A DNA stretch of 64,000 nt from an uncultured Collinsella sp. (lineage in GTDB: Bacteria; Actinomycetota; Coriobacteriia; Coriobacteriales; Coriobacteriaceae), in NCBI GenBank assembly GCA_902482035.1, contig CABSYW010000010.1:1-64000 (forward strand), given 5' to 3'. How positions within the stretch are numbered: the first letter of the stretch is position 1; every line of letters begins with the position of its first letter. Both the position numbers and the translations under genes were made by a program. Shown piece by piece: positions 8,492-17,785 of the stretch. The notes beneath the pieces are model-generated. The model was given only the letters and a program-made list of their open reading frames with translations, was not told where the DNA came from and ran no database searches.

Positions 8492-10129
8492 ATGCAACAT
8501 ATCGATCGGATTATCCGCTCCAAGAACGTCTTTACCGCGCAAGACGGCATCGATACCGCCCGCGAGCTGGCGATTGCCATCGCAGGCGACCGTATCGTCG
8601 CAGTCGGTGCGCCCGATGACGTGATAGCCGCCGCGCCTGCCGCCACGCCGGTTATCGACTACGGCGAGCAGTTTGTCTGCCCCGGTTTCCATGACGCTCA
8701 TCTGCACTTCTTCCATACCTCGGTCGGTTCCTCACCGTACATGCTCATGGATATGGGCACGTCCGAGGCGGCGCTGGTGCAACATGCGCTCGAGTTTTCC
8801 CAGGATCTGCCTAGTGACGCTTGGGTTGTGACGCAGGGCTGGCGCGACTACCGTTGGGACCCGCCCGAGCATCCTACCAAGGCGTCGCTCGATGTGGCAT
8901 TCCCCGATCGTCCCTGTGTTATGTATTCGGGCGACGGGCACACGCTGTGGCTCAACAGCCGCGCACTCGATGCACTCGGCGTCACGCGCGACAGCGAGCC
9001 ACCAGCGGGCGGTAGCTACGACAAGGACGCAAACGGCGAGCTCACGGGTATCGCTCACGAGGCGGCTGCCATGCAGCTGCTGCCGCGCTGCCTTGAGTGG
9101 CTGGGGGAGGATCGCATCGCAAGCGCTTACGCCGATCAAATGAGGCGGATGGCCGAGCAGGGCATCACCTCGATATGCGATATGTCGCTCATGCCCATGC
9201 CGGGCTGCGATTTTATCCGCGACGACGTCTACGACAAACTGCAGGCAGCCGGCAAGTTGGGCATCCGAGCCCATTTGTTTCCCACGCTGCTGGATGACCA
9301 ATCGCGCCTGGAAGAGCTGCAGGCACGTTACGCGAACAACGCGCTGCTCTCGGCGCCAGGCTTTAAGCAGTTCTTCGACGGTGTGTCGAGCGAACACACG
9401 GCCTATCTCACCGAGCCCTATACCAACCCGCGCTTCCCGGGCGATCAGGGCCGTCTGACGGTTCCGGCTGAGCGCATGCGCAAACTGGTTCTGGCGGCCG
9501 CGGAGCGCGGTCACACCGTGCGCATCCACGTCATTGGTGACGGTGCGATTCATGCCGCGCTGGATATCTTCGAGGAGGCCGCCGACCTGTACGGCCTGCC
9601 CCAGCACGGCCATAACACGCTCGAGCACCTGGAGAACCTCTTGCCCGAGGACATCGATCGTCTACGCAAGCTTAACGTCGTTGCCTCGAGCCAGCCCTGT
9701 CACATTACACTCGACCCGGGCGGCCCCGAGCGCGATCTGGGCCTGGAACGCAGCCGCATCATGTGGCCGTTTGCGACCTATAGGCAGCGCGGCATTCGCC
9801 AAGCCTTCGGTACCGACAGCCCTATCACGCCCGTTACCAGCATGAACGTGCTCTACACGGCTATCACGCGCCAGGACCCCAAGAGCCACTGGCCCGAGGG
9901 CGGCTGGTTACCGAGCGAGCGTATCGATGCGGCAACAGCTCTGCGCAACTACACCCTGGGTAGCGCCTATGCGGCAGGCGACGAGCAAAACCTCGGCAGC
10001 TTGGAGCCAGGCAAATACGCCGACCTGGTAGTCCTGGACCAAAACCCGCTCACCATCGACCCCCAAGAGCTCCAGGCCACCAAGGTTCAGGCTACCTACC
10101 TGGCAGGTAACTTGATCTACGAGCGCTAG
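8492..10129 (+). CDS. YtcJ-type amidohydrolase (amidohydrolase 3 family)
   Basis: The 545-residue protein has the N-terminal beta-sandwich of metal-dependent hydrolases (AIAGDRIVAVGAPDDVIAA), the metal motif VCPGFHDAHLHFF, then DGVSSEHTAYLTEPY, RIHVIGDGAIHAALD, HLENL and the catalytic-Asp region FGTDSPITPV. It closes with the typical strand DLVVLDQNPLTID. YtcJ-like enzymes are predicted amide or carbamate hydrolases; the substrate is unknown. Several in-frame ATGs occur at 8480, 8486 and 8492; I took 8492 because a GGGG run sits at a suitable distance, but this is uncertain by a few residues. The gene is followed by a terminator. Confidence 0.88.
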   Translation: MQHIDRIIRSKNVFTAQDGIDTARELAIAIAGDRIVAVGAPDDVIAAAPAATPVIDYGEQFVCPGFHDAHLHFFHTSVGSSPYMLMDMGTSEAALVQHALEFSQDLPSDAWVVTQGWRDYRWDPPEHPTKASLDVAFPDRPCVMYSGDGHTLWLNSRALDALGVTRDSEPPAGGSYDKDANGELTGIAHEAAAMQLLPRCLEWLGEDRIASAYADQMRRMAEQGITSICDMSLMPMPGCDFIRDDVYDKLQAAGKLGIRAHLFPTLLDDQSRLEELQARYANNALLSAPGFKQFFDGVSSEHTAYLTEPYTNPRFPGDQGRLTVPAERMRKLVLAAAERGHTVRIHVIGDGAIHAALDIFEEAADLYGLPQHGHNTLEHLENLLPEDIDRLRKLNVVASSQPCHITLDPGGPERDLGLERSRIMWPFATYRQRGIRQAFGTDSPITPVTSMNVLYTAITRQDPKSHWPEGGWLPSERIDAATALRNYTLGSAYAAGDEQNLGSLEPGKYADLVVLDQNPLTIDPQELQATKVQATYLAGNLIYER

Positions 10130-10146
10130 CCCCATACCCCACCCAT

Positions 10147-10180
10147 AAGGGGCACGTTTCAGCAACGTACCCCTTTCTTG
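10147..10180 (+). terminator. Terminator after the YtcJ-type gene
   Basis: AAGGGGCACGT / ACGTACCCCTT stem followed by TCTTG. Confidence 0.7.
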
Positions 10181-10217
10181 TTCGCACCATCTGCATCGCC
10201 ATTTTGCTGCACTGACT

Positions 10218-10428
10218 TTTTCTGAATGCCGGACCCGAATTAGTTAACCAAGCTCCCGTGTGGCTGCGGAGGGGCGGGGCATAAGGTTTATCGCGAGTTC
10301 CGCACGAGCCGAAGGCCACTTAATGTGGCCTTCGTGCGAGCAGGACTGCCCGAGCAGGAAACCTTATGCCCCGCCCCTCCGCAGCCACACGGGAGCCACC
10401 GCTAAGTTATCCCCCGGCATTCAGAAAA
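10218..10428. repeat. Large nested palindrome upstream of groES (about 211 bp)
   Basis: Outer arms TTTTCTGAATGCCGG (10218-10232) and CCGGCATTCAGAAAA (10414-10428). Middle arms of about 38 bp at 10252-10289 and 10359-10396, beginning GCTCCCGTGTGGCTGCGG and running through GGGGCGGGGCATAAGGTTT. An inner hairpin GAAGGCCAC / GTGGCCTTC extends to CGCACGAG / CGTGCGAG. There is no coding frame. The intergenic region 10130-10565 holds only this palindrome, the preceding terminator and the groES leader. Confidence 0.9.
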
Positions 10429-10525
10429 TCTAAGTGCCAAAAAATAAGATTTTTTGACTCCGTGTTGTATAACCCGCCATTCGTGGGTACCATTCAACGC
10501 GTACGCAAACAAAAAGGGTTAATTC

Positions 10526-10542
10526 GCGTGGCATAACCACGC
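10526..10542 (+). promoter_or_regulatory. Leader hairpin next to the groES ribosome binding site
   Basis: GCGTGG-CATAA-CCACGC lies just before AAAAAGGAGGAGACAAGC, the groES ribosome binding site. I see neither a CIRCE element (TTAGCACTC-N9-GAGTGCTAA) nor a HAIR-type HspR box in 10430-10565. A role in control is only an inference. Confidence 0.4.
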
Positions 10543-10565
10543 AGCCCAAAAAGGAGGAGACAAGC

Positions 10566-10859
10566 ATGTCGTCTTTGAAGCCGCTTGCAGATCGTGTTCT
10601 GGTCAAGCCCGACGAGGCCGAGCAGAAGACCGCTTCTGGTCTGTATATCGCCAGCAACGCCCAGGAGAAGCCGCAGCGCGGCACCATCGTTGCCGTGGGC
10701 GCCGGCAAGGTCAACGACAAGGGTGAGCGCATCCCCATGGACGTCAAGGTCGGTGACGTTGTCATCTACGGTAAGTTTGGTGGCAACGAGGTCAAGGTCG
10801 ACGGCGAGAAGTATCTGCTGATGCGCGCCGACGACATCTACGCCGTCGTCGAGGCCTAG
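10566..10859 (+). CDS. groES: Co-chaperonin GroES
   Basis: This 97-residue protein matches GroES end to end: LKPLADRVLVKPDEAEQKTA, the mobile loop SGLYIASNAQEKPQRG, IVAVGAGKVNDKGERI, VKVGDVVIYGKFGGNEVK and YLLMRADDIYAVVEA. As a heptameric lid on GroEL it closes the folding chamber in the cytoplasm. A near-perfect binding site (AAAGGAGGAGACAAGC) precedes the ATG, which predicts very strong translation. It is the first gene of groES-groEL. Confidence 0.97.
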   Translation: MSSLKPLADRVLVKPDEAEQKTASGLYIASNAQEKPQRGTIVAVGAGKVNDKGERIPMDVKVGDVVIYGKFGGNEVKVDGEKYLLMRADDIYAVVEA

Positions 10860-10877
10860 TCTCGTCAGAATCTCTGA

Positions 10878-12593
<1,716 letters not shown>

Positions 12594-12619
12594 GGCCGAC
12601 AAGGTCTAGAACTCCCACC

Positions 12620-12763
12620 GGGAATCCGGGGGCGGGACGGGGGCTTCTCTCCGGAACGTCCTCGGACATGCAAAGAGGCTCCGCATCGCGCTTCGCGCTG
12701 CGGAGCCTCTTTGCGTCCTGCGGAATGTTCCGGAGAGAAACCCCGTCCCGCCCCCGGATTCCC
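12620..12763. repeat. Large nested palindrome downstream of groEL (144 bp)
   Basis: Outer arms at 12620-12657 and 12726-12763 (GGGAATCCGGGGGCGGGACG and onward through TCTCTCCGGAAC) are complementary apart from a one-base length difference. An inner hairpin GCAAAGAGGCTCCGCA / TGCGGAGCCTCTTTGC spans 12670-12714. There is no coding frame. It may act as a terminator, but it lacks a U-tract and is far larger than needed. Confidence 0.9.
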
Positions 12764-12928
12764 TGCGTTTACGGCCTTGAGGTCGGCGTGGGCGGAGAAT
12801 GTGGTTGATGGGGATACGTGTCCCTTTCGCTGTTTCGCGCTTTGCGCGAAAGGCGCGCTACTTTGGAGCGAACGGAGAACGTGGTTGTTGCGACAACTGG
12901 TCCCCGCCATAAATTACCCTTGGCATAC

Positions 12929-12956
12929 TTGCGCGAAAACCTGCCCGTGCTACACT
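12929..12956 (+). promoter_or_regulatory. Candidate promoter of the riboflavin transport operon
   Basis: TTGCGC, a 16-base spacer and TACACT lie just upstream of the FMN riboswitch. The intergenic 12764-12928 holds only low-grade inverted repeats (around TTTCGCGC / GCGCGAAA) and nothing I can name. Confidence 0.5.
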
Positions 12957-12968
12957 TGCAATTGCTGT

Positions 12969-13149
12969 TTCAGGGCGGGGTGAAATTCCCCACTGGCGGT
13001 AAATCGGGCGGTGTCAAAGGGACGCCGTGGCGCGGGCGAGGTGCCTGCGCCGAGCCGATGAGTCCGCGACCCGTGTGTGCGTTGGTTCGCATGCCGGCTG
13101 AACTGGTGAGATCCCAGTACCAACGGTTAGAGTCCGGATGAAAGAGGCA
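12969..13149 (+). ncRNA. FMN riboswitch (RFN element)
   Basis: The conserved RFN blocks occur in order: CAGGGCGGGGTGAAATTCCC, CACTGGCGGTAAA, an expanded variable stem, GATGAGTCCGCGACCC, then GAACTGGTGAGATCCCAGTA, CCAACGGTTAGAGTCCGGAT and GAAAGAGGCAG. FMN binding lowers expression of the downstream genes. The end of the element runs directly into the ribU ribosome binding region, so control of translation initiation is more likely than termination. Confidence 0.95.
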
Positions 13150-13158
13150 GGTGATCTT

Positions 13159-13749
13159 ATGTCTGAACAGTCGCAGCATATCCATTTTGAGAACACGAAT
13201 AGGTGGAGCACCAAACAGCTCGTTACCATGGCGTTGATGTGCGCCTCGGGTGCCCTGTTTATGTACGTGCAGCTGCCCATCCTTCCTTCGGCGCCGTTTT
13301 TGACGTATGACCCGTCGCTGGTGCCGGCGATGGTGTGTGGGTTTGCATATGGCCCCGGTGCCGGTACCGCTGTTGCCGCTATGGCGATCGTTATCCATGC
13401 GCTTACCACGGGCGACTGGGTCGGCGCGCTTATGAACTTGGTTGCCACGATGGGCTATATTCTGCCTGCGGCTATCGTTTATCAGAAGATGCACACCTAC
13501 AAGGGTGCCGTGATTGGCCTGGCGCTCGGCGTCATTGCCGCTACGGCGCTGTCCATGGTCGCGAACCTGACCATCGGCGTTTGGTTCTGGTATGGCTCGG
13601 TCGATGTGATCGCCCCGCTCATGATTCCCGCCGTGCTGCCGTTCAACCTCATCAAGACCGTGCTCAACTCGGTGTTGTCGCTGGCGGTGTACAAGGCGGT
13701 CTCTAATCTCATCACGCCCAAGAAGGACCAGGTCAAAGGCCGCGCATGA
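13159..13749 (+). CDS. ribU: ECF transporter S component, riboflavin (RibU)
   Basis: Start at 13159 after GAGGCAGGTGATCTT; an upstream ATG at 13138 lies inside the riboswitch. The 196-residue protein has six predicted membrane segments and the RibU-like block FLTYDPSLVPAMVCGFAYGP. It is the riboflavin-binding subunit of an energy-coupling-factor importer in the cytoplasmic membrane. The FMN riboswitch upstream and the EcfA and EcfT genes downstream make the substrate assignment strong. Its stop overlaps the start of the next gene by 4 bases (ATGA). Confidence 0.94.
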   Translation: MSEQSQHIHFENTNRWSTKQLVTMALMCASGALFMYVQLPILPSAPFLTYDPSLVPAMVCGFAYGPGAGTAVAAMAIVIHALTTGDWVGALMNLVATMGYILPAAIVYQKMHTYKGAVIGLALGVIAATALSMVANLTIGVWFWYGSVDVIAPLMIPAVLPFNLIKTVLNSVLSLAVYKAVSNLITPKKDQVKGRA

Positions 13750-15650
13750 TTGAGTGTCGGGGCGTTTCCTTTAGCTATGACGGTGCTGTACCGGCGCTCG
13801 ATGGCATCGATCTGAACATCGAGGATGGCGAGTTTTTCTGCATCCTCGGCGGAAACGGGTCGGGCAAGTCGACGTTTGCCAAGCATTTGAACGCGCTGCT
13901 GCAGCCCGATGCGGGAACGGTGTGCGTCAACGGCATGGACGCGTCCGATCCCGAGCTGGTCTACGATATCCGCTCGACTGCGGGCATGGTGTTCCAGAAT
14001 CCCGACGACCAGCTTGTGGCGACGCTTGTCGAGGACGATGTTGCGTTTGGTCCCGAGAACTTAGGGGTCGAATCGGCCCAGATCGCGCAGCGCGTGCGCG
14101 AGGCGCTGAAGGCCGTGGGTCTGGTGGGCTTTGAGCGCCACGAGACCCACGCTCTCTCGGGCGGACAAAAGCAGTGCGTGGCGCTTGCCGGCGTGCTCGC
14201 CATGGAGCCGCGCGTGCTCATTTTGGACGAGGCGTCCTCGATGCTCGATCCGCGCGGGCGCAAGGGCCTCATGAAGGCCTGTCACGCGCTGTACGAACGC
14301 GGCATGACCATCGTGATGATTACGCACTTTATGGAAGAGGCCGCTGAGGCCGATCGCGTTGCTGTCTTCCAGGCGGGCCGCGTTGCCATGCTCGGTACGC
14401 CCGAGGAGATCTTGACGCGGGCGGACGAACTCGCGCGGCTGAACCTGGATATGCCGGCATCGTGCTGTCTTGGCAAGGCGCTTCGCGCGAAGGGCGTGCC
14501 CATTTGCGCACAGGTGCGCGAGGCGGATATGGTCGCCGATATAGCGCAGGCTTATGCCGAGCGGAGTAGGACAGGCATCGTCGGGCGGCCTTTTGCGTCC
14601 GATCTTCGTATTCCCGACAACGTTTCCTCTGCGCTCGATGGCGCAGACGCGCCGGAGCCCGTCATCGAGATTTCGCACCTTTCGTATAGCTATTCGCTGA
14701 GCGCCCGCGAGCGTCGTCGTTGGCATAAGCGCTCAGCCGCCGAGGGTGCATCGAACAAACAGGCCCTCTGGGGCAACGACCCTAGCAGCCCCTGGGCGTT
14801 GCGCAATGTGTCGCTAACGGTGCGTCGTGGTGAGTTCCTGGGCCTTGCGGGCCATACCGGTTCGGGTAAGTCGACGCTGGTTCAGCATCTCAACGGCCTG
14901 ATTCGTCCCCAGGAGGGATTCGTTCGCGCGCTGGGGCTCGATCTGTCAAACAAGAAAGACGCCGCCGCGGTTAAGGCCAAGGTCGGCGTGGTGTTTCAAT
15001 ATCCCGAGCGTCAGCTGTTTGCCGAAACCGTGACGCAGGACGTGGCGTTTGGCCCGCACAACCTTGGCTTGCCGCAAGATGAAGTCGACCGTCGCGTCGA
15101 GTCGTCGCTCTCGCGCGTGGGCCTCGACCTTTCCACGGTCGGCGACAAGAGTCCCTTCGAGCTTTCGGGCGGTCAGCAACGGCGCGTGGCATTCGCCGGC
15201 GTGCTCGCCATGGAGCCCGAAGTCCTGGTGCTCGATGAACCCATGGCGGGGCTCGATCCGGCTGCGCGCAGGGATTTCCTTGAGCTTATCGATCGACTTC
15301 ACCGCGATGGCCTGACCGTTGTCATGGTTTCGCATAGTATGGATGACCTGGCCAATTGCTGCGACCGCATCGTCGTGATGAACGAAGGTGCGGTGTTTGC
15401 AGAGGGAACCCCCGCGCAGGTGTTTGCACATGCCGATGAGCTCAAGTCGATCGGCTTGGGCGTACCTGCTGCCCAGCGCATGGCGTTGGCGCTCGCGGAG
15501 GCGGGCGTGCCGCTGCGTTGCGGCGGGCTCTATACGGTTGAGTCGCTGGCAGACGAGTTGGTGGACCTGCTAATCGGTCGCTCGGACGGTCCTTCTAACG
15601 TCGCGGACATTGCTAAATCCAAGACGGTCGCGCGAGAGGAGGGCTGCTAA
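13746..15650 (+). CDS. ECF transporter double ATPase (EcfA-EcfA' fusion)
   Basis: This 634-residue protein carries two full ABC ATPase domains. The first has Walker A GGNGSGKST near residue 35, signature LSGGQKQ near 136 and Walker B VLILDEASSMLDP. The second has GHTGSGKST near 370, LSGGQQRR near 473 and VLVLDEPMAGLDP. ECF importers normally use two separate ATPase subunits, EcfA and EcfA'; here they are joined by a linker of about 100 residues. It starts on ATGA overlapping ribU and ends on TAATG overlapping ecfT, so the three genes are translationally coupled. Confidence 0.95.
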   Translation: MIECRGVSFSYDGAVPALDGIDLNIEDGEFFCILGGNGSGKSTFAKHLNALLQPDAGTVCVNGMDASDPELVYDIRSTAGMVFQNPDDQLVATLVEDDVAFGPENLGVESAQIAQRVREALKAVGLVGFERHETHALSGGQKQCVALAGVLAMEPRVLILDEASSMLDPRGRKGLMKACHALYERGMTIVMITHFMEEAAEADRVAVFQAGRVAMLGTPEEILTRADELARLNLDMPASCCLGKALRAKGVPICAQVREADMVADIAQAYAERSRTGIVGRPFASDLRIPDNVSSALDGADAPEPVIEISHLSYSYSLSARERRRWHKRSAAEGASNKQALWGNDPSSPWALRNVSLTVRRGEFLGLAGHTGSGKSTLVQHLNGLIRPQEGFVRALGLDLSNKKDAAAVKAKVGVVFQYPERQLFAETVTQDVAFGPHNLGLPQDEVDRRVESSLSRVGLDLSTVGDKSPFELSGGQQRRVAFAGVLAMEPEVLVLDEPMAGLDPAARRDFLELIDRLHRDGLTVVMVSHSMDDLANCCDRIVVMNEGAVFAEGTPAQVFAHADELKSIGLGVPAAQRMALALAEAGVPLRCGGLYTVESLADELVDLLIGRSDGPSNVADIAKSKTVAREEGC

Positions 15651-16450
15651 TGGAGGCGTTTTCGTTTGGCAGCTACTATCCCGGCGATAGTGCAATCCAC
15701 CGCCTGGACCCGCGAACTAAGTTGCTCTTGGGCTTTGTGTTTCTGATCACGACGCTCACGGTTGGCAGCTTCCGCGGACTGGTCCCGGTCGCAATTTTCG
15801 TCGTGCTGATCTATGCCGTGTCCCGGGTGCCGGCTCGTCGCGTTCTGTCGTCGATGGCGCCGCTGCTGGCAATCGTCGTCGTGGTCGCGGTGCTCAACTT
15901 GTTTACCGATCAGAGTGGGCGCATCCTGTGGCAGCTCGGCTTTCTGCAGATAAGCGAGGGCTCACTGCGTTCTGCCGCCTTTATGGCGTGTCGCCTGACC
16001 CTGATGATGGCCGGCATGAGCGCCATTACGCTCACCACGCCTACGCTCGACCTCACCGCGGGCTTTGAGCGTCTGCTCGCACCGTTTGCGCGCGTGGGGC
16101 TCCCTGCGCATGAGCTCGGCATGATCATGGGCATCGCGTTGCGCTTTATGCCGCAGTTTGCCACCGAGATGAAGCAGACGGCGGACGCGCAGGCAAGCCG
16201 CGGTGCACGCGTAACGGGTGGCCCGCTCGGCGGCGTGCGTATGCTCGGCAGTGTGGCGATTCCACTGTTCACGGGCGTGTTCCGTCATGCCGAGACGTTG
16301 TCTGCCGCCATGGATGCACGCTGCTATCACGGCGAGCAGGGCCGCACGCGTCTGCATGCACTTGCATTTCGCCGCGGGGATGCGCTGGCTGCGGTTGTGA
16401 CGATGCTGCTGTTTGCGTGTGTCATCGTCATCAATCTTCAACTTGTTTAG
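15650..16450 (+). CDS. ecfT: ECF transporter transmembrane component EcfT
   Basis: The 266-residue protein has the N-terminal EcfT signature YYPGDSAIHRLDPRTKLL, four to six membrane segments and the coupling-helix motif QTADAQASRGARV, which carries the A-R-G signature that docks with the ATPases. Together with the double ATPase and RibU it completes a riboflavin importer. It begins on the overlapping TAATG. Since no other S component is in this operon, this looks like a dedicated (group I) transporter, although the coupling component could also serve S components encoded elsewhere. Confidence 0.93.
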   Translation: MEAFSFGSYYPGDSAIHRLDPRTKLLLGFVFLITTLTVGSFRGLVPVAIFVVLIYAVSRVPARRVLSSMAPLLAIVVVVAVLNLFTDQSGRILWQLGFLQISEGSLRSAAFMACRLTLMMAGMSAITLTTPTLDLTAGFERLLAPFARVGLPAHELGMIMGIALRFMPQFATEMKQTADAQASRGARVTGGPLGGVRMLGSVAIPLFTGVFRHAETLSAAMDARCYHGEQGRTRLHALAFRRGDALAAVVTMLLFACVIVINLQLV

Positions 16451-16480
16451 GCGCGATTCGAGCGCAAGAAAGGGGTCCCT

Positions 16481-16927
16481 ATGACCGACAACGACCGCAT
16501 GGCTCAGCTCGAGCGCGCCTGTTCGTATCTCAGGCGCATTCCGGCGTGGTATCTTGCCACGACCGATGCGAGCGACGGGCATCAGCCCCGCGTGAGGCCG
16601 TTTTCGTTTGCCATGGTCGATGACGGTAAGCTGTGGTTTTGCACGTCGCGCGACAAGGACGTGTGGGCGGAGTTGAGCGCGAATCCCAAGTTTGAGCTCT
16701 CGGGCTGGAAGCCGGGGGAATGTTGGATCGTATTGACCGGCGAAGCCGCACTTGAGGACGACGCAGTTGCGAGCGACAAGGTGCGTCAAGCGGGTTTTAA
16801 GCACATGGTGGGCATTGGCGAGCAACACGATAGCGCCAACGACGGCCGCCTTGCCTTCTTTTCGGTCCGCAACATTGCCGCGCGCTTTTGTGATATCGAC
16901 GGCAGCGAGGAGCGCCTGGAGCTCTAG
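16481..16927 (+). CDS. Pyridoxamine 5'-phosphate oxidase-like (PPOX) flavoprotein, copy 1
   Basis: The 148-residue single-domain protein has the split-barrel pattern of PPOX-type FMN proteins: IPAWYLATTDASDGHQPRVR, PFSFAMVDDGKLWFCTSRDK, FELSGWKPGECWIVLTGEA, and a C-terminal FFSVRNIAARFCDID. Such proteins bind FMN or F420 and include oxidoreductases of unknown substrate and nitroimidazole-resistance-type proteins. It lies just after a riboflavin uptake operon, which would supply the flavin, but that link is only suggestive. The binding site AAAGGGG precedes the ATG. Confidence 0.85.
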   Translation: MTDNDRMAQLERACSYLRRIPAWYLATTDASDGHQPRVRPFSFAMVDDGKLWFCTSRDKDVWAELSANPKFELSGWKPGECWIVLTGEAALEDDAVASDKVRQAGFKHMVGIGEQHDSANDGRLAFFSVRNIAARFCDIDGSEERLEL

Positions 16928-16948
16928 CGCTCACCAGCCAGTATTCCG

Positions 16949-17074
16949 GGGTAGTCAATTTGGGACGGGGCTATTTTAGCTACCCTCATATGCCGGCTGA
17001 CAATTATCCTGCCCCAAATAATTTATTGACAGTTAAAGGGTAGCTAAAATAGCCCCGTCCCAAATTGACTACCC
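16949..17074. repeat. Perfect 38-bp inverted repeat with GGGACGGGG core
   Basis: The left arm 16949-16986 begins GGGTAGTCAATTTGGGACGG and the right arm 17037-17074 is its exact reverse complement, separated by 50 AT-richer bases. It fills the space between the two PPOX genes. A single half of the same sequence is at 31107-31137. Confidence 0.95.
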
Positions 17075-17109
17075 ATTCCAAATAGACTGGTCAGTCGACA
17101 GGAGGACAC

Positions 17110-17520
17110 ATGGACGGATTGAATACGGTGTTGGAGTATCTGACGTCGGTGCCGGCGTGGTATCTGGCGACGAGCGTGGATGGGCAGCCGCATGTGCGTC
17201 CGTTTTCGTTTGCGCAGATTCAGGACGGCAAGCTGTGGTTTGTAACGGCGCGCACCAAAGACGTGTGGCAAGAGTTGCTGCAAAATCAACGTTTTGAGGC
17301 CACGAGTTGGTGGCCGGGCCATGGCTGGCTCATCTTGCGTGGGCGTGCGGGTCTGGATGACCAGGCCGCTCCCGATATGCGCGAGGCAGGCTGGAAGCAC
17401 CTGGAGCGCCTAGGCGAGCACTACGAGGGCGCAGGCGATCCCACGCTCGTCTTCTTTAGCGTGGAGGAACCCGAGGCCTTTATCTGTAACCATGACGAAT
17501 GGGTGCCGATCGAGCTCTAA
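17110..17520 (+). CDS. Pyridoxamine 5'-phosphate oxidase-like (PPOX) flavoprotein, copy 2
   Basis: This 136-residue paralogue of the preceding PPOX gene shares VPAWYLATSVDGQPHVRPFS, DGKLWFVTARTKDVWQELLQ, FEATSWWPGHGWLILRGRA and FFSVEEPEAFICN. The two proteins align along their length, so they probably arose by tandem duplication, although only about half the residues match by eye. A clear binding site (ACAGGAGGACAC) precedes the ATG. The cytoplasmic FMN-dependent function is unknown. Confidence 0.85.
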   Translation: MDGLNTVLEYLTSVPAWYLATSVDGQPHVRPFSFAQIQDGKLWFVTARTKDVWQELLQNQRFEATSWWPGHGWLILRGRAGLDDQAAPDMREAGWKHLERLGEHYEGAGDPTLVFFSVEEPEAFICNHDEWVPIEL

Positions 17521-17564
17521 ACGATTCTCTCAGCAAGCTTCGACAATTCAAATTCTCGCATGTA

Positions 17565-17628
17565 GCGGGCCCCACATTGCAACGTCACCGTAAGGCGCAC
17601 TGGGCAATATGGGGCCCGCATTTATTTG
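17565..17628 (+). terminator. Terminator after the PPOX pair
   Basis: GCGGGCCCCACATTGC pairs with GGCAATATGGGGCCCGC and is followed by ATTTATTTGTC. Confidence 0.75.
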
Positions 17629-17665
17629 TCAATTCCTTCGAGTGAATGTGTCGGGACTGTTTCAA

Positions 17666-17705
17666 TGCATGAATATGCAAAAGATTTGCGTAGATATGCA
17701 TCTTT
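17666..17705 (+). promoter_or_regulatory. ArgR-like boxes upstream of argC
   Basis: Two AT-rich palindromic sites, TGCATGAATATGCA (17666-17679) and AGATATGCATCT (17692-17703), lie about 80-120 bases before argC. They resemble the paired ARG boxes bound by arginine repressors. A possible -35 TTGCGT (17686) falls between them, so binding would block transcription. argR itself is not in this window. Confidence 0.55.
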
Positions 17706-17785
17706 TGGTGCTAAAGTTTCAACCCACTTCATAACGACGGCTGCGGGATGCGCATTGGTGCATAACTGCAGACAAGGAGTCTGAT

